Source: JAAAPF01 sp964481035
GTDB lineage: Bacteria; Pseudomonadota; Alphaproteobacteria; Geminicoccales; Geminicoccaceae
DNA length: 29,866 nt
Direction: 5' to 3'
Assembly (NCBI GenBank): GCA_964481035.1
Contig: CAYZSE010000021.1
Location: 1-29,866, forward strand
Shown here: in pieces, positions 1 through 7,225 of the stretch
Layout of the letters: every line of letters begins with the position of its first letter
Numbering within the stretch: the stretch's first letter is position 1
The notes under the pieces: generated by a model
The model's input: the letters and a program-made list of their open reading frames with translations, nothing else
Told to the model about the DNA's origin: nothing
The model's database searches: none
Position numbers and translations under genes: made by a program

Positions 1-183
1 CATGGCATCGCACCCTCGTGGGCGGGCGGGGGTGCGGGAGGGTCAAGCATTGCGGAAAACGCGCTGGCGTCACGGGGTGCGGGCGAGCGCGGGTGCCGGT
101 CTCCTCCGCTCGTAGGCTGCGCGCGTCCGGCTTCCCGCAGCCGACACGCCACGGTAACCCTCGGCCAACCCAGGGAGGACGAC

Positions 184-1743
184 ATGGCGCTCTTCGCGAA
201 GGACGTGGTGGCGAGCCGAGGCGGGCTGGTCGTCGCCCAGAGCCGCACCGCGGCGGCGGCGGGCGCCCGGATCCTCGCCGCCGGCGGCAATGCGGTCGAC
301 GCCGCCGTCGCCACCTCCCTCGCGCTCGGCGTCTGCGAGCCGTGGATGAGCGGCATCGGCGGCGGCTGCGCGGCGCTGATCCAGCCCGCCGATGGACCGG
401 CGGTCGCCATCGACGGGGGCATGGTCGCGCCGGCGGCGCTCGATCCCGCTGCCTACCCGCTCACCGGCGAGACGGGGCCGGGCCTCTTCGCCTGGCCCGG
501 CGTCGTCGACGACCGCAACGTCACCGGGCCCCTGGCGGCGGCGGTGCCGGGCCTGGTCGCCGGCCTCGGTCTCGCCCACAGCCGCTTCGGCCGGCTGCCG
601 TGGGGCGAGGTGCTGGAGCCGGCGATCGCGCTCGCGGACGCGGGCCATCGGGGCGACTGGTACACCACCCTGCGGATCACCAACGCCCTGCGCGACCTCC
701 GCCGGCAAGAAGCGGCGGCCGCGGTCTTCTTGCAGGACGGGCTGCCGCCCGTGGTCGACGCTGCGACCGGCCGGTTCGGCCTCGACACCCGCCCGCTCGC
801 GCGGACCTATCGCCGTCTGGCCGCGGCCGGCGCCGACGACTTCTACCGGGGCGAGATCGCGCGCGCCTGGCTCTCGGAAGCCGAGGCCGCCGGCACCTGG
901 CTCGCGCGCGACGATCTCGAGAGCTACGCGGCACATCTCGCCGCGCCGCGCCGGTTCGCCTATCGCGACGCCGAGATCGACGCGATGGACGGGCTGTTTG
1001 CCGGCGCGAGCCTCGCCGAGGCGCTCGCCATTGTCGCCGAGCAGTGGCCCGGCGGCGGTGGCGTCGACGCCGCCGCCTACGCCGCCTACGCCACCGGGCT
1101 CCTTAGCGCGTACAGAACGCGCCTGGAACGGTCCGGTCACGCGGCGGCGGCCGGCGACACGACGCATTTCTGCGTCGTCGACGAGGCGGGCACCCTCGTC
1201 ACCTGGACGCAGACGCTGCTGTCGGCGTTCGGCTGCCATGTGCTCCTGCCGGAGAGCGGCATCCTCTTGAACAATGGCATCATGTGGTTCGATCCGCGCC
1301 CCGGCACGCCCAACGCGCTCGCGCCAGGCGCGAGGCCGCTCGCCAACATGTGCCCGACGCTGGTGACGACCGCGTCCGGCCGCCGGATCGCGCTCGGTGC
1401 CTGCGGCGGGCGGCGCATCCTGCCGGCGGTCCTGCAGTTCGCGAGCTTCGCGGTCGACGCCGGCGACGATCTCGCGGCCGCCTTCGCCCGGCCGCGCATC
1501 GACGTCAGCGGGGCCGGCGCCGCGACCGTCGACGAGCGCCTGGGCGACGACGTGCGCCGGGCGGTGGCGGCGATCGTTCCGGTGATCACCACATCTGAGG
1601 ACATCTACCCGAACCGGTTCGCGCTGCCGAGCGCGCTCGCGATCGCGCCCGACGGCACGCGCACCGGCACGAGCGCCGTCTGCCATCCCTGGTCGGGTGC
1701 CGTCGCCACCGGGTCGGTCCCGGCGAACGCGGGTGATCCCTGA
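184..1743 (+). CDS. Gamma-glutamyltranspeptidase-like Ntn hydrolase
   Basis: This 519-residue protein has the GGT fold: an N-terminal block with the AGGNAVDAAVA motif (about residues 33-43), a GIGGG segment (57-61), and the TTH motif at 326-328 where the family cleaves itself to expose a catalytic Thr. Thr326 matches E. coli GGT Thr391, Thr344 matches Thr409, and Gly408-Gly409 match the oxyanion glycines. The residues that hold the gamma-glutamyl group in E. coli are changed: Arg114 is Gly79, Asn411 is Leu346, Gln430 is Gly365, Asp433 is Trp368 and Ser462-Ser463 are Ala387-Asn388. It is therefore probably an amidohydrolase for another substrate, for example in the manner of the GGT-like oxamate amidohydrolase or acylases. 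No signal peptide is visible, unlike periplasmic GGT. A strong AGGGAGGA site precedes the ATG. Family call is firm; substrate is unknown. Confidence 0.9.
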   Translation: MALFAKDVVASRGGLVVAQSRTAAAAGARILAAGGNAVDAAVATSLALGVCEPWMSGIGGGCAALIQPADGPAVAIDGGMVAPAALDPAAYPLTGETGPGLFAWPGVVDDRNVTGPLAAAVPGLVAGLGLAHSRFGRLPWGEVLEPAIALADAGHRGDWYTTLRITNALRDLRRQEAAAAVFLQDGLPPVVDAATGRFGLDTRPLARTYRRLAAAGADDFYRGEIARAWLSEAEAAGTWLARDDLESYAAHLAAPRRFAYRDAEIDAMDGLFAGASLAEALAIVAEQWPGGGGVDAAAYAAYATGLLSAYRTRLERSGHAAAAGDTTHFCVVDEAGTLVTWTQTLLSAFGCHVLLPESGILLNNGIMWFDPRPGTPNALAPGARPLANMCPTLVTTASGRRIALGACGGRRILPAVLQFASFAVDAGDDLAAAFARPRIDVSGAGAATVDERLGDDVRRAVAAIVPVITTSEDIYPNRFALPSALAIAPDGTRTGTSAVCHPWSGAVATGSVPANAGDP

Positions 1744-1798
1744 AGGCGTCCCGCTGCCGAGCGAGCCGATCCAGGCCGGGCCGGCCTGCGACGTCTCG

Positions 1799-1841
1799 GA
1801 GTAATAATTTTATTCCTATGAAAAGATTTTGATCCGAAAAC
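1799..1841 (+). promoter_or_regulatory. AT-rich patch, possible promoter for the hydrolase at 1869
   Basis: A run of about 40 bases that is mostly A and T sits in the 125-base gap between two GC-rich genes. It holds a TATGAA hexamer at 1817-1822 that could be a -10 box, about 47 bases before the GTG start at 1869. No convincing -35 hexamer is spaced correctly, so this rests on composition and position only. Confidence 0.3.
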
Positions 1842-1868
1842 CGCCCGGCCGAACCTGGAGTCTTCCGC

Positions 1869-2996
1869 GTGATACGCCTTAGCCCCCTCTTCGTCGCCTT
1901 CACCCTCGCCGTCTCCCCCGCGACCGCCGCATCCCTGGATGACGCCCTCGCCGACTTGGCGGCGAGCTACGCGCCGCGGCTCGGTGCCGGCGCCTTCGTG
2001 CGCGGCGAGGTGCGGGGCTGCGGCCGCGCCTGGCGCCATACCAGCGAGGCCCTCGCCGCGCCCGAGACCGGCCCCTTGGTGCTCGACCACGGCGCGCCGA
2101 CCGAGAATGTCGTCGTGCTCTTCCACGGGCTGAGCGACAGCCCCTTCTTCCTGTGCGCCGTCGCCCGCGAGCTGCACGCGGAAGGCGCGAACGTGATCTT
2201 GCCGCTGCTGACCGGCCACGGCCTCGCCGAGCCTTTGCCCGACGCTCACAGCGAGGATCTGTCGAGCCGTTGGATGGCCGACGCCGAGGCCGCGCTCGAT
2301 TTCGCCGCCACCCGCGGCGCGCGCGTCTCGGCCGGCGGGCTCTCGACCGGTGGTGTGCTCGCGGTCTGGCTCTGGAGCCGCGCGCCCGCCACCGTCGACG
2401 GCGGGCTCTTGCTGTTCTCCGCCGCCTTCGACTTCGCCACCCGACTCAAGCTCGCCGCGGGCTGCGCCGGCACGCCGGCCGAGCGGCGGCGGAGCATGCT
2501 GCGGCGCTGGTGCTACGGGGCTCTGAGCGGCTGGGCGCGACGCGGCGAGACGGGCGGCGCCTGGCGCTGGCAGAACACCTATCGCCAGCGCCTCTCCGAG
2601 TACGGTGCCCTGCATCTCGGCATCCTGCGCCGGGCGACGCTCGAGGCGCTCGCCGAGCAGCCGCTGACGGCACCGCTCTTCATCGCCCATTCCGTCGCCG
2701 ACACCGTCGCGCCGATCCGCGGCGTCGACGCGCTCGTCGTCGCCCATGCCGGTGACGGCGAGGTCGTCCGCGTCACGGTCGACGACACCCGTCGCGCCAA
2801 CTGCCGCGACCTCTTGAGCGACTGCATCACCCCGGCGCCGGTGCCCGCCGCCTGCGGCATCCCCCATGCCAGCGTGGTCCTGGCCGAATCGGTCCGCCCC
2901 GAGGGCGCCCGGGAAGGCGCGGTGTGCGAGCCCGCCAATCCCCAATTCGCCCGGATGATCGCGCAGGCCAAAGCGTTCATTGCCAGCTTGCCATAA
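1869..2996 (+). CDS. Secreted alpha/beta hydrolase (S33 or lysophospholipase-like)
   Basis: The 375-residue product begins with a short hydrophobic leader and an Ala-x-Ala type cleavage site near residue 20, so it is probably exported to the periplasm. The alpha/beta-hydrolase core follows: an FHG oxyanion motif, the nucleophile elbow GLSTGG with Ser159, an acid Asp278 (HSVADTVAP) and a catalytic His333 (GIPHAS). These give a complete Ser-Asp-His triad. The family includes monoacylglycerol lipases, lysophospholipases and serine aminopeptidases, and the sequence alone does not choose among them. The GTG start is supported by GGAG at 1857-1860, eight bases upstream. It has its own AT-rich upstream region, so it is probably transcribed separately from the GGT-like gene. 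Confidence 0.85.
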   Translation: MIRLSPLFVAFTLAVSPATAASLDDALADLAASYAPRLGAGAFVRGEVRGCGRAWRHTSEALAAPETGPLVLDHGAPTENVVVLFHGLSDSPFFLCAVARELHAEGANVILPLLTGHGLAEPLPDAHSEDLSSRWMADAEAALDFAATRGARVSAGGLSTGGVLAVWLWSRAPATVDGGLLLFSAAFDFATRLKLAAGCAGTPAERRRSMLRRWCYGALSGWARRGETGGAWRWQNTYRQRLSEYGALHLGILRRATLEALAEQPLTAPLFIAHSVADTVAPIRGVDALVVAHAGDGEVVRVTVDDTRRANCRDLLSDCITPAPVPAACGIPHASVVLAESVRPEGAREGAVCEPANPQFARMIAQAKAFIASLP

Positions 2997-3075
2997 CGTC
3001 GCGGCCCTTGACCGCACCTGTTCCCTCACGAAAGCTGATGCCCTCTTGATCATACCGCGAAGGGGGGCGGCGGGC

Positions 3076-4266
3076 ATGGAGGACTTGAACGCGGCGCAGC
3101 GGGAGCTGGTCGAGCGGACGCGGGCCCTCGCGCGCGACGTCGTGGCGCCGCAGGCCGCCCTGACCGACCGGAGCGAAGCCTATCCCTGGCCGGTCGTCGC
3201 GGCCCTGCGCGAGGCCGGCTTCATGGGCATGACGGTGCCCGCGGCCTATGGCGGCCCGGGCCTCGGCTACTTCGAGACCACCCTCGTCGTCGAGGAGATC
3301 GCCAAGGCCTGCTGCACCTCCGGGCGCATCGTCGTCGACAGCAACATGGGCGCGCTCGGCGCCGTCATGGCCTACGGCGACGAGACCCAGAAGCGGCTCT
3401 GGGCCGAGCACGTGCTCGGCGGCGACAAGCCCGCGATCTGCATCAGCGAGCCCGGCGCCGGCAGCGATGCCGGCGCGATGACGACCACCGCCGAGCGCCG
3501 CGGCGACCGCTGGGTTCTCAACGGCACCAAGCACTGGATCACGGGCGGCGGCGTATCGACGCTGCACCTCGTCTTCGCCCGCGTCGTCGAGGGCGGCGAG
3601 GCGCGCGGCATCGCCGGCTTCATCGCCGTCCGCGGCGAGGACGAGGGCCTCGAAGTCGGCCGGCGCGAGCCCGCCATGGGCGCACGCGGCCTGCCCGAGA
3701 CCGAGCTGCACTGCCGCGACCTCGCCCTGCCCCTCGACCGGGTGATCGTGCCGCCGGAGGGACCGAGGCTGGGGCTCAAGCGTCTATTGGATGCCTACAA
3801 CGGCCAGCGGGTGGGCGCCGCTGCCGTCGCCCTCGGCGTCGCGCAAGGCGCGTTCGACTACGCGACGGCCTTCATTCGCGAGCGCGCGCAGTTCGGCGCG
3901 CCGCTGGCGCAGATGCAGGGATTGCGCTGGCTGGTGGCCGACATGGCGACGAGCCTCGACGCCGCACGGCTGCTCATCCACCGGGCCGCGAAGAGCCGCG
4001 GCGAGCGCGGCTTTCCGCTGCCGATGCCGGCCGCGCAAGCGAAGATCTTCGCCGCGGAGCAGGCGATCCGCGTCACCAACGACGCGCTGCAGCTCACCGG
4101 TGCCGCCGGCTATTCCCGCGACCGCCCGCTCGAGCGAATGGTCCGCGACGCGCGGATGTTCGCGATCGCGGGCGGCACGGCCCAGGTCCTGCGCAACCTC
4201 GTCGCCCACAAGCTGCTCGACCCGCCCACCGCCGCCGAGGTCACGCCGATCCGCAAGAGCGCCTGA
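3076..4266 (+). CDS. acd: Acyl-CoA dehydrogenase-fold protein, probable 3-sulfinopropanoyl-CoA desulfinase
   Basis: The 396-residue protein has the full acyl-CoA dehydrogenase layout: helical N-terminus, the ICISEPGAGSD beta-domain motif (121-131), WITGGG (154-159), and a helical C-terminus ending in IAGGTAQ. The catalytic Glu is missing from both places where the superfamily keeps it: the C-terminal loop reads AGGT instead of EGT, and helix G reads NGQRVG with Gln244. These features, with Arg84 in SGRIVVDSN, match what I recall of the Advenella desulfinase Acd(DPN7), where Arg84 is important and the base is absent. That enzyme releases sulfite from 3-sulfinopropanoyl-CoA, giving propanoyl-CoA. 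The ATG at 3076 is preferred because AAGGGGGG lies just upstream and an earlier in-frame start at 2980 would overlap the hydrolase gene. Superfamily certain; desulfinase role likely. Confidence 0.8.
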   Translation: MEDLNAAQRELVERTRALARDVVAPQAALTDRSEAYPWPVVAALREAGFMGMTVPAAYGGPGLGYFETTLVVEEIAKACCTSGRIVVDSNMGALGAVMAYGDETQKRLWAEHVLGGDKPAICISEPGAGSDAGAMTTTAERRGDRWVLNGTKHWITGGGVSTLHLVFARVVEGGEARGIAGFIAVRGEDEGLEVGRREPAMGARGLPETELHCRDLALPLDRVIVPPEGPRLGLKRLLDAYNGQRVGAAAVALGVAQGAFDYATAFIRERAQFGAPLAQMQGLRWLVADMATSLDAARLLIHRAAKSRGERGFPLPMPAAQAKIFAAEQAIRVTNDALQLTGAAGYSRDRPLERMVRDARMFAIAGGTAQVLRNLVAHKLLDPPTAAEVTPIRKSA

Positions 4267-4282
4267 TCTCGGCCGCGCGGCG

Positions 4283-4774
4283 ATGGTCGACCTCGGGGCG
4301 ATCGCGACGGTGCTGACGGTCCTCCTCGCGGCCAACGGCACGCCCGTCCTGCTCAAGCGGTCGCTCGACGGCCGCTTCGCCGCACCGATCGACGGCGGTC
4401 GGCGCTTCGTCGACGGCCGTCCCTGGCTGGGTGCATCCAAGACCTGGCGCGGCCTCGCCGGCGGCACGGCGGCGGCGGCCGTGGTCGGGGCCGCGCTGGG
4501 GCCGGGCTGGTGGCTCGGCGCCGCGATCGGCTTGCTGGCACTCGGGGGCGATCTTCTCTCCAGCTTCACCAAGCGCCGTCTGGGCCTCCCGTCGAGCGAT
4601 CAGGCTCTTGGGCTCGACCAGATCCCCGAGTCGTTGCTGCCGGCGCTCTTCCTGCGGACACCGCTCGGGCTCGCCTGGCTCGACGTAGCGCTCGTCGTCG
4701 CGCTGTTCCTGATCGGCGAACTGGCCCTCTCGCGTGTCTTCTACCGGCTGGGCATCCGGGACCGTCCTCATTGA
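4283..4774 (+). CDS. CDP-archaeol synthase-like membrane protein (CarS/DUF46 type)
   Basis: This 163-residue integral membrane protein has about four hydrophobic segments (roughly 5-23, 58-72, 75-90, 132-150). It carries the motifs of the CTP-transferring CarS/DUF46 group: GASKTWRG at 50-57, GDLLSSFTKRRLG at 89-101 and a following LDQIPES at 111-117. In archaea CarS makes CDP-archaeol; bacterial members exist and their substrate, presumably a lipid alcohol or phosphatidate-like acceptor, is not settled. It starts 16 bases after the desulfinase-like gene with no strong ribosome site visible, so it may be co-transcribed and coupled. Its last seven bases overlap the end of the convergent metallophosphoesterase gene. 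Confidence 0.8.
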   Translation: MVDLGAIATVLTVLLAANGTPVLLKRSLDGRFAAPIDGGRRFVDGRPWLGASKTWRGLAGGTAAAAVVGAALGPGWWLGAAIGLLALGGDLLSSFTKRRLGLPSSDQALGLDQIPESLLPALFLRTPLGLAWLDVALVVALFLIGELALSRVFYRLGIRDRPH

Positions 4775-5721
4775 GGCGCCTCGCGTGCCAGCACGTGCAG
4801 CGTGATCTCCGGCGGGCAACAAAAGCGCGCTTCGACCACGCAGGCGCCGCAGCCTGCCGAGGTGTAGCCCCTGAGATCGTGGTGGCGCCACGCGCCGCGG
4901 CCGAGCCGGCGCGGCAGCTTCGCGCTCAGCAGCACCGGCACACCGCCCGGCAGGCAGATCTGCCCGCCATGGGTGTGGCCGCTCAGCATCAGATCGACCT
5001 GGCTGTGCGCCGCGTGTCGCCACAGCTCGGGCGTGTGGGAAAGCAGCACCGTGAAGCCGTCGGCGGGCACCTCGGCGAGCGCCTGATCGAGGTTGTCCAT
5101 CCGGTAGAAATGCGCATCGTCGACGCCGGCGAGGTGCAGCACGTCGCCGGCACGCTCCACCCGCACGGCTTCGTTCAGCAACAGGCGCAGGCCCATGCTC
5201 TCCAGCGCCGGGACCATGTCGACGGTGTCGTGGTTGCCGAGCACGCCGTAGACCGGGCCGCGCAGGCGCGACACCAGCTCGGCGGTCGCGGCCATCGCCT
5301 GGTCGATCGGGCCGGCGGTGGCACCGCGGAAATCGCCGGTGACGACGGCGAGATCGTAGTCGAGCGCGGCGACGAGCTCGCGGGTCCGGGCGAGCGCCGC
5401 GCGGCTCATGTCGGCGTGCAGGTCGGTGAGCTGCAGCATGCGGAAACCCTCGAAGCCGGCGGGCACGGCGGGGCTCGCGACGCGGTTCCGGCGCAGCTCG
5501 ACCCGCGCCGCGTTGCGCCGGCCGCGCGCCGCCATCAACGACAGGCGCAGGCAGCCGGCGATCAGCGGGCGGGCGAGCCGCGCATTCTCGATGTTGAAGC
5601 CGGTCCGGCTCTGCCCGAAGACCTGCGCCTCGTGGTCGCGCTCGACGCCCCGTCGGCGCTGCAGGTAGCGCGGATCGAGCCGCGCGAGCAGCCTTCGCTC
5701 CAGATCGTCGCCGCCGTCCAT
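4768..5721 (-). CDS. Calcineurin-like metallophosphoesterase (YkuE/YaeI type)
   Basis: A complete set of metallophosphoesterase motifs is present in this 317-residue protein: TDLHAD with Asp100 and His102, GDF with Asp130, GNHD at 162-165, SHTPE with His229, and SGHTHGGQ with His249 and His251. These hold a two-metal centre that hydrolyses phosphomonoesters or diesters. The arrangement resembles YkuE/YaeI proteins, some of which act on phospholipids or lipid A precursors at the membrane. About 90 residues precede the first motif; a moderately hydrophobic stretch (50-65) is not a clear membrane anchor. Four cysteines cluster near the C-terminus (291, 294, 301, 302), which is unusual for the family. 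It begins ten bases after the amidase stop, so the two form an operon. Confidence 0.85.
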   Translation of the reverse strand: MDGGDDLERRLLARLDPRYLQRRRGVERDHEAQVFGQSRTGFNIENARLARPLIAGCLRLSLMAARGRRNAARVELRRNRVASPAVPAGFEGFRMLQLTDLHADMSRAALARTRELVAALDYDLAVVTGDFRGATAGPIDQAMAATAELVSRLRGPVYGVLGNHDTVDMVPALESMGLRLLLNEAVRVERAGDVLHLAGVDDAHFYRMDNLDQALAEVPADGFTVLLSHTPELWRHAAHSQVDLMLSGHTHGGQICLPGGVPVLLSAKLPRRLGRGAWRHHDLRGYTSAGCGACVVEARFCCPPEITLHVLAREAPQ

Positions 5722-5731
5722 CGCCGCGGCC

Positions 5732-6667
5732 TCAGAGCGCCGACTTGGGCAGCACGCCGTGGATGCCCTTCTCGCCGTCGACGAGCTGGGTGACGCGGAA
5801 GTCGCAGGCGAGCGAGCAGAGCAGATAGGCCTCGCTGCGCGTCCGCGCGGTGCGCGCGCAGACGAGGTCGATCATCCGCCGGACGGCGATCTTCGCGGCG
5901 TCGTCGAGATCGGCCTCGAAGCCCATCGAGATCAGCGCCTCGGGCGTCTCGGCGTAGGGTAAGGCGGCGTCGAGGTCGGAACGCAGCGTCAACCTGAAGC
6001 GCCCCCGGAGCGCCGTCTCGACCGCACACAGGCAGACCTCGCCGTCGCCCTGCACGCCGTGGCCGTCCCCCGCCGAGAACAGCGCCCCCTCGTTGAAGAC
6101 GGGCAGGTAGAGGGTCGCACCGGGGCGCAGCTCCTTGTTGTCCATGTTGCCGCCGAAGGCGCGCGGTTGGGCCGTGTCGAGCCGGCCCCAAGCCGGCGGC
6201 GGCGCCACGGCGAGAACCCCGAAGAAGGGATCGAGAGCGATCCGCTTGCCCCAAGGCAGCACGGCCTCGCCGCGGTCCCTATCGATGTCGATGAGAAAGT
6301 GCTCGTGGTCCGGGAAGTCCTCCGGCAACGTCCCCAACAGCGGGACGATCTTGGCGAAGCCCCAATCCTGGCGCGGCTCCGCCTCGAGGACCTCGACCTG
6401 CAGGACGTTGCCGGGCATGGCCCCTTCGACGCGGATCGGTCCCGTCATCACGTGCGCGCCGGGCCCTCTGGCCGCCGCCAATCCCTGTAGCGTGCGCACA
6501 TGGTCGGCGAGCAGGCGATCCGCCGGTCCGTCGGCGAGCGTGCCCGCGGGCAGGCAGTCGATCGTCACCTCGTCGCCGCTCGCGACGGCAAGGACCGGCG
6601 GCGTCTGCGCTTCGAAATATCCCCAAAAGCAGGTCTCGGGCGATGCCGCCAGATGATGGTGCGCCAT
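5732..6667 (-). CDS. Acetamidase/formamidase family amidohydrolase
   Basis: The 311-residue product matches the FmdA/AmdA family, which hydrolyses short amides such as formamide or acetamide to ammonia and the acid in the cytoplasm. Family signatures are clear: a GGNMDNKEL segment (172-180), a LYLPV strand followed by GALF (194-197), and the metal-site motif GDGHGVQGDGE (200-210). The ATG at 6667 is chosen because a GGAGGA site lies directly upstream and the N-terminus then fits the family; longer in-frame starts give an Arg-rich tail with no similarity. It heads a two-gene minus-strand operon with the metallophosphoesterase. No amide transporter or urea gene adjoins it, so the natural substrate stays open. 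Confidence 0.88.
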   Translation of the reverse strand: MAHHHLAASPETCFWGYFEAQTPPVLAVASGDEVTIDCLPAGTLADGPADRLLADHVRTLQGLAAARGPGAHVMTGPIRVEGAMPGNVLQVEVLEAEPRQDWGFAKIVPLLGTLPEDFPDHEHFLIDIDRDRGEAVLPWGKRIALDPFFGVLAVAPPPAWGRLDTAQPRAFGGNMDNKELRPGATLYLPVFNEGALFSAGDGHGVQGDGEVCLCAVETALRGRFRLTLRSDLDAALPYAETPEALISMGFEADLDDAAKIAVRRMIDLVCARTARTRSEAYLLCSLACDFRVTQLVDGEKGIHGVLPKSAL

Positions 6668-6744
6668 GCTTCCTCCGCCGCGGGCTGCAGGCTGCATCCA
6701 ACCGCCATCAGCCGCGGGCGTCCACCGCTCTGTTGCTCGCTTGC

Positions 6745-7038
6745 TCAGGCGTCGAAGCGTTGCCCGGCTCGCTCGAAGCCTTCGCGAAGGTCGCTCCACG
6801 CCGCCGCGAATTGCCGCTTCAGGTCCTCGCCGCCATCGCGACCCTGATGCTGGAGCCGATCCAGCTCCGCACCCAGCTCGTCCACGCGCCGTCGCAAGTC
6901 GAGCACCACCAGCCGACCCTCCTGCTCACCCTGGAGGCGGTGCTGGTCGAGCTTCGCCTGCCAGGCCTGCAGGCGGCCCCGCCATTCACGCATCTGCGCC
7001 TCGGCCTGCTGCCGTAGCGGCTCGACATCCCTGCCCAT
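6745..7038 (-). CDS. Small coiled-coil protein, sll1863 stress-response type
   Basis: A 97-residue, highly charged, almost entirely helical protein with heptad-like spacing from about residue 8 to 70, followed by a WSDLREGFERA segment. The pattern of a coiled coil and then an amphipathic W-x-x-L-x-x-G-x-x-x-A tail is like the sll1863-family stress-response proteins; this match is from memory of the family pattern. No signal peptide, membrane segment or cysteine is present. The ATG at 7038 follows an AAAGGAGC ribosome site; longer in-frame extensions upstream lack similarity. It is transcribed divergently from the amidohydrolase gene at 7226. A biochemical role cannot be assigned. Confidence 0.7.
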   Translation of the reverse strand: MGRDVEPLRQQAEAQMREWRGRLQAWQAKLDQHRLQGEQEGRLVVLDLRRRVDELGAELDRLQHQGRDGGEDLKRQFAAAWSDLREGFERAGQRFDA

Positions 7039-7168
7039 CGAGCGGCTCCTTTGCTCTTTTGCTCTGCTGCCGCCGAAACGGGACGAAGCGACGCCGGTTC
7101 CGCCGGGTCGCTGACGCGGGTGGCACCCGGCACGTCGGGCGCCCTCGACGAGATCCTCGTCAGCTCCG

Positions 7169-7197
7169 TTGACCGCGCCGACCCGAGCACATACCCA
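7169..7197 (+). promoter_or_regulatory. Weak candidate promoter for the amidohydrolase gene
   Basis: TTGACC at 7169-7174 is a good -35 match, followed after 17 bases by TACCCA at 7192-7197, which is a poor -10. It lies in the divergent gap between the coiled-coil gene and the amidohydrolase start at 7226. Support is the -35 hexamer and the position only. Confidence 0.25.
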
Positions 7198-7225
7198 TGA
7201 GTGCAGGAACGTCGACTTGGCTCCC

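Noticed and set aside
1..183. A CAT at 1-3 with GAGGG on the minus strand could be the start of a divergent gene leaving the window.
   Set aside because: Only the start codon would be inside the window, so no coding evidence exists; no other gene is supported in 1-183.
2980..3075. An upstream start for the desulfinase-like gene at 2980.
   Set aside because: It would overlap the hydrolase gene and add 32 residues without family similarity; the ATG at 3076 has a strong ribosome site.
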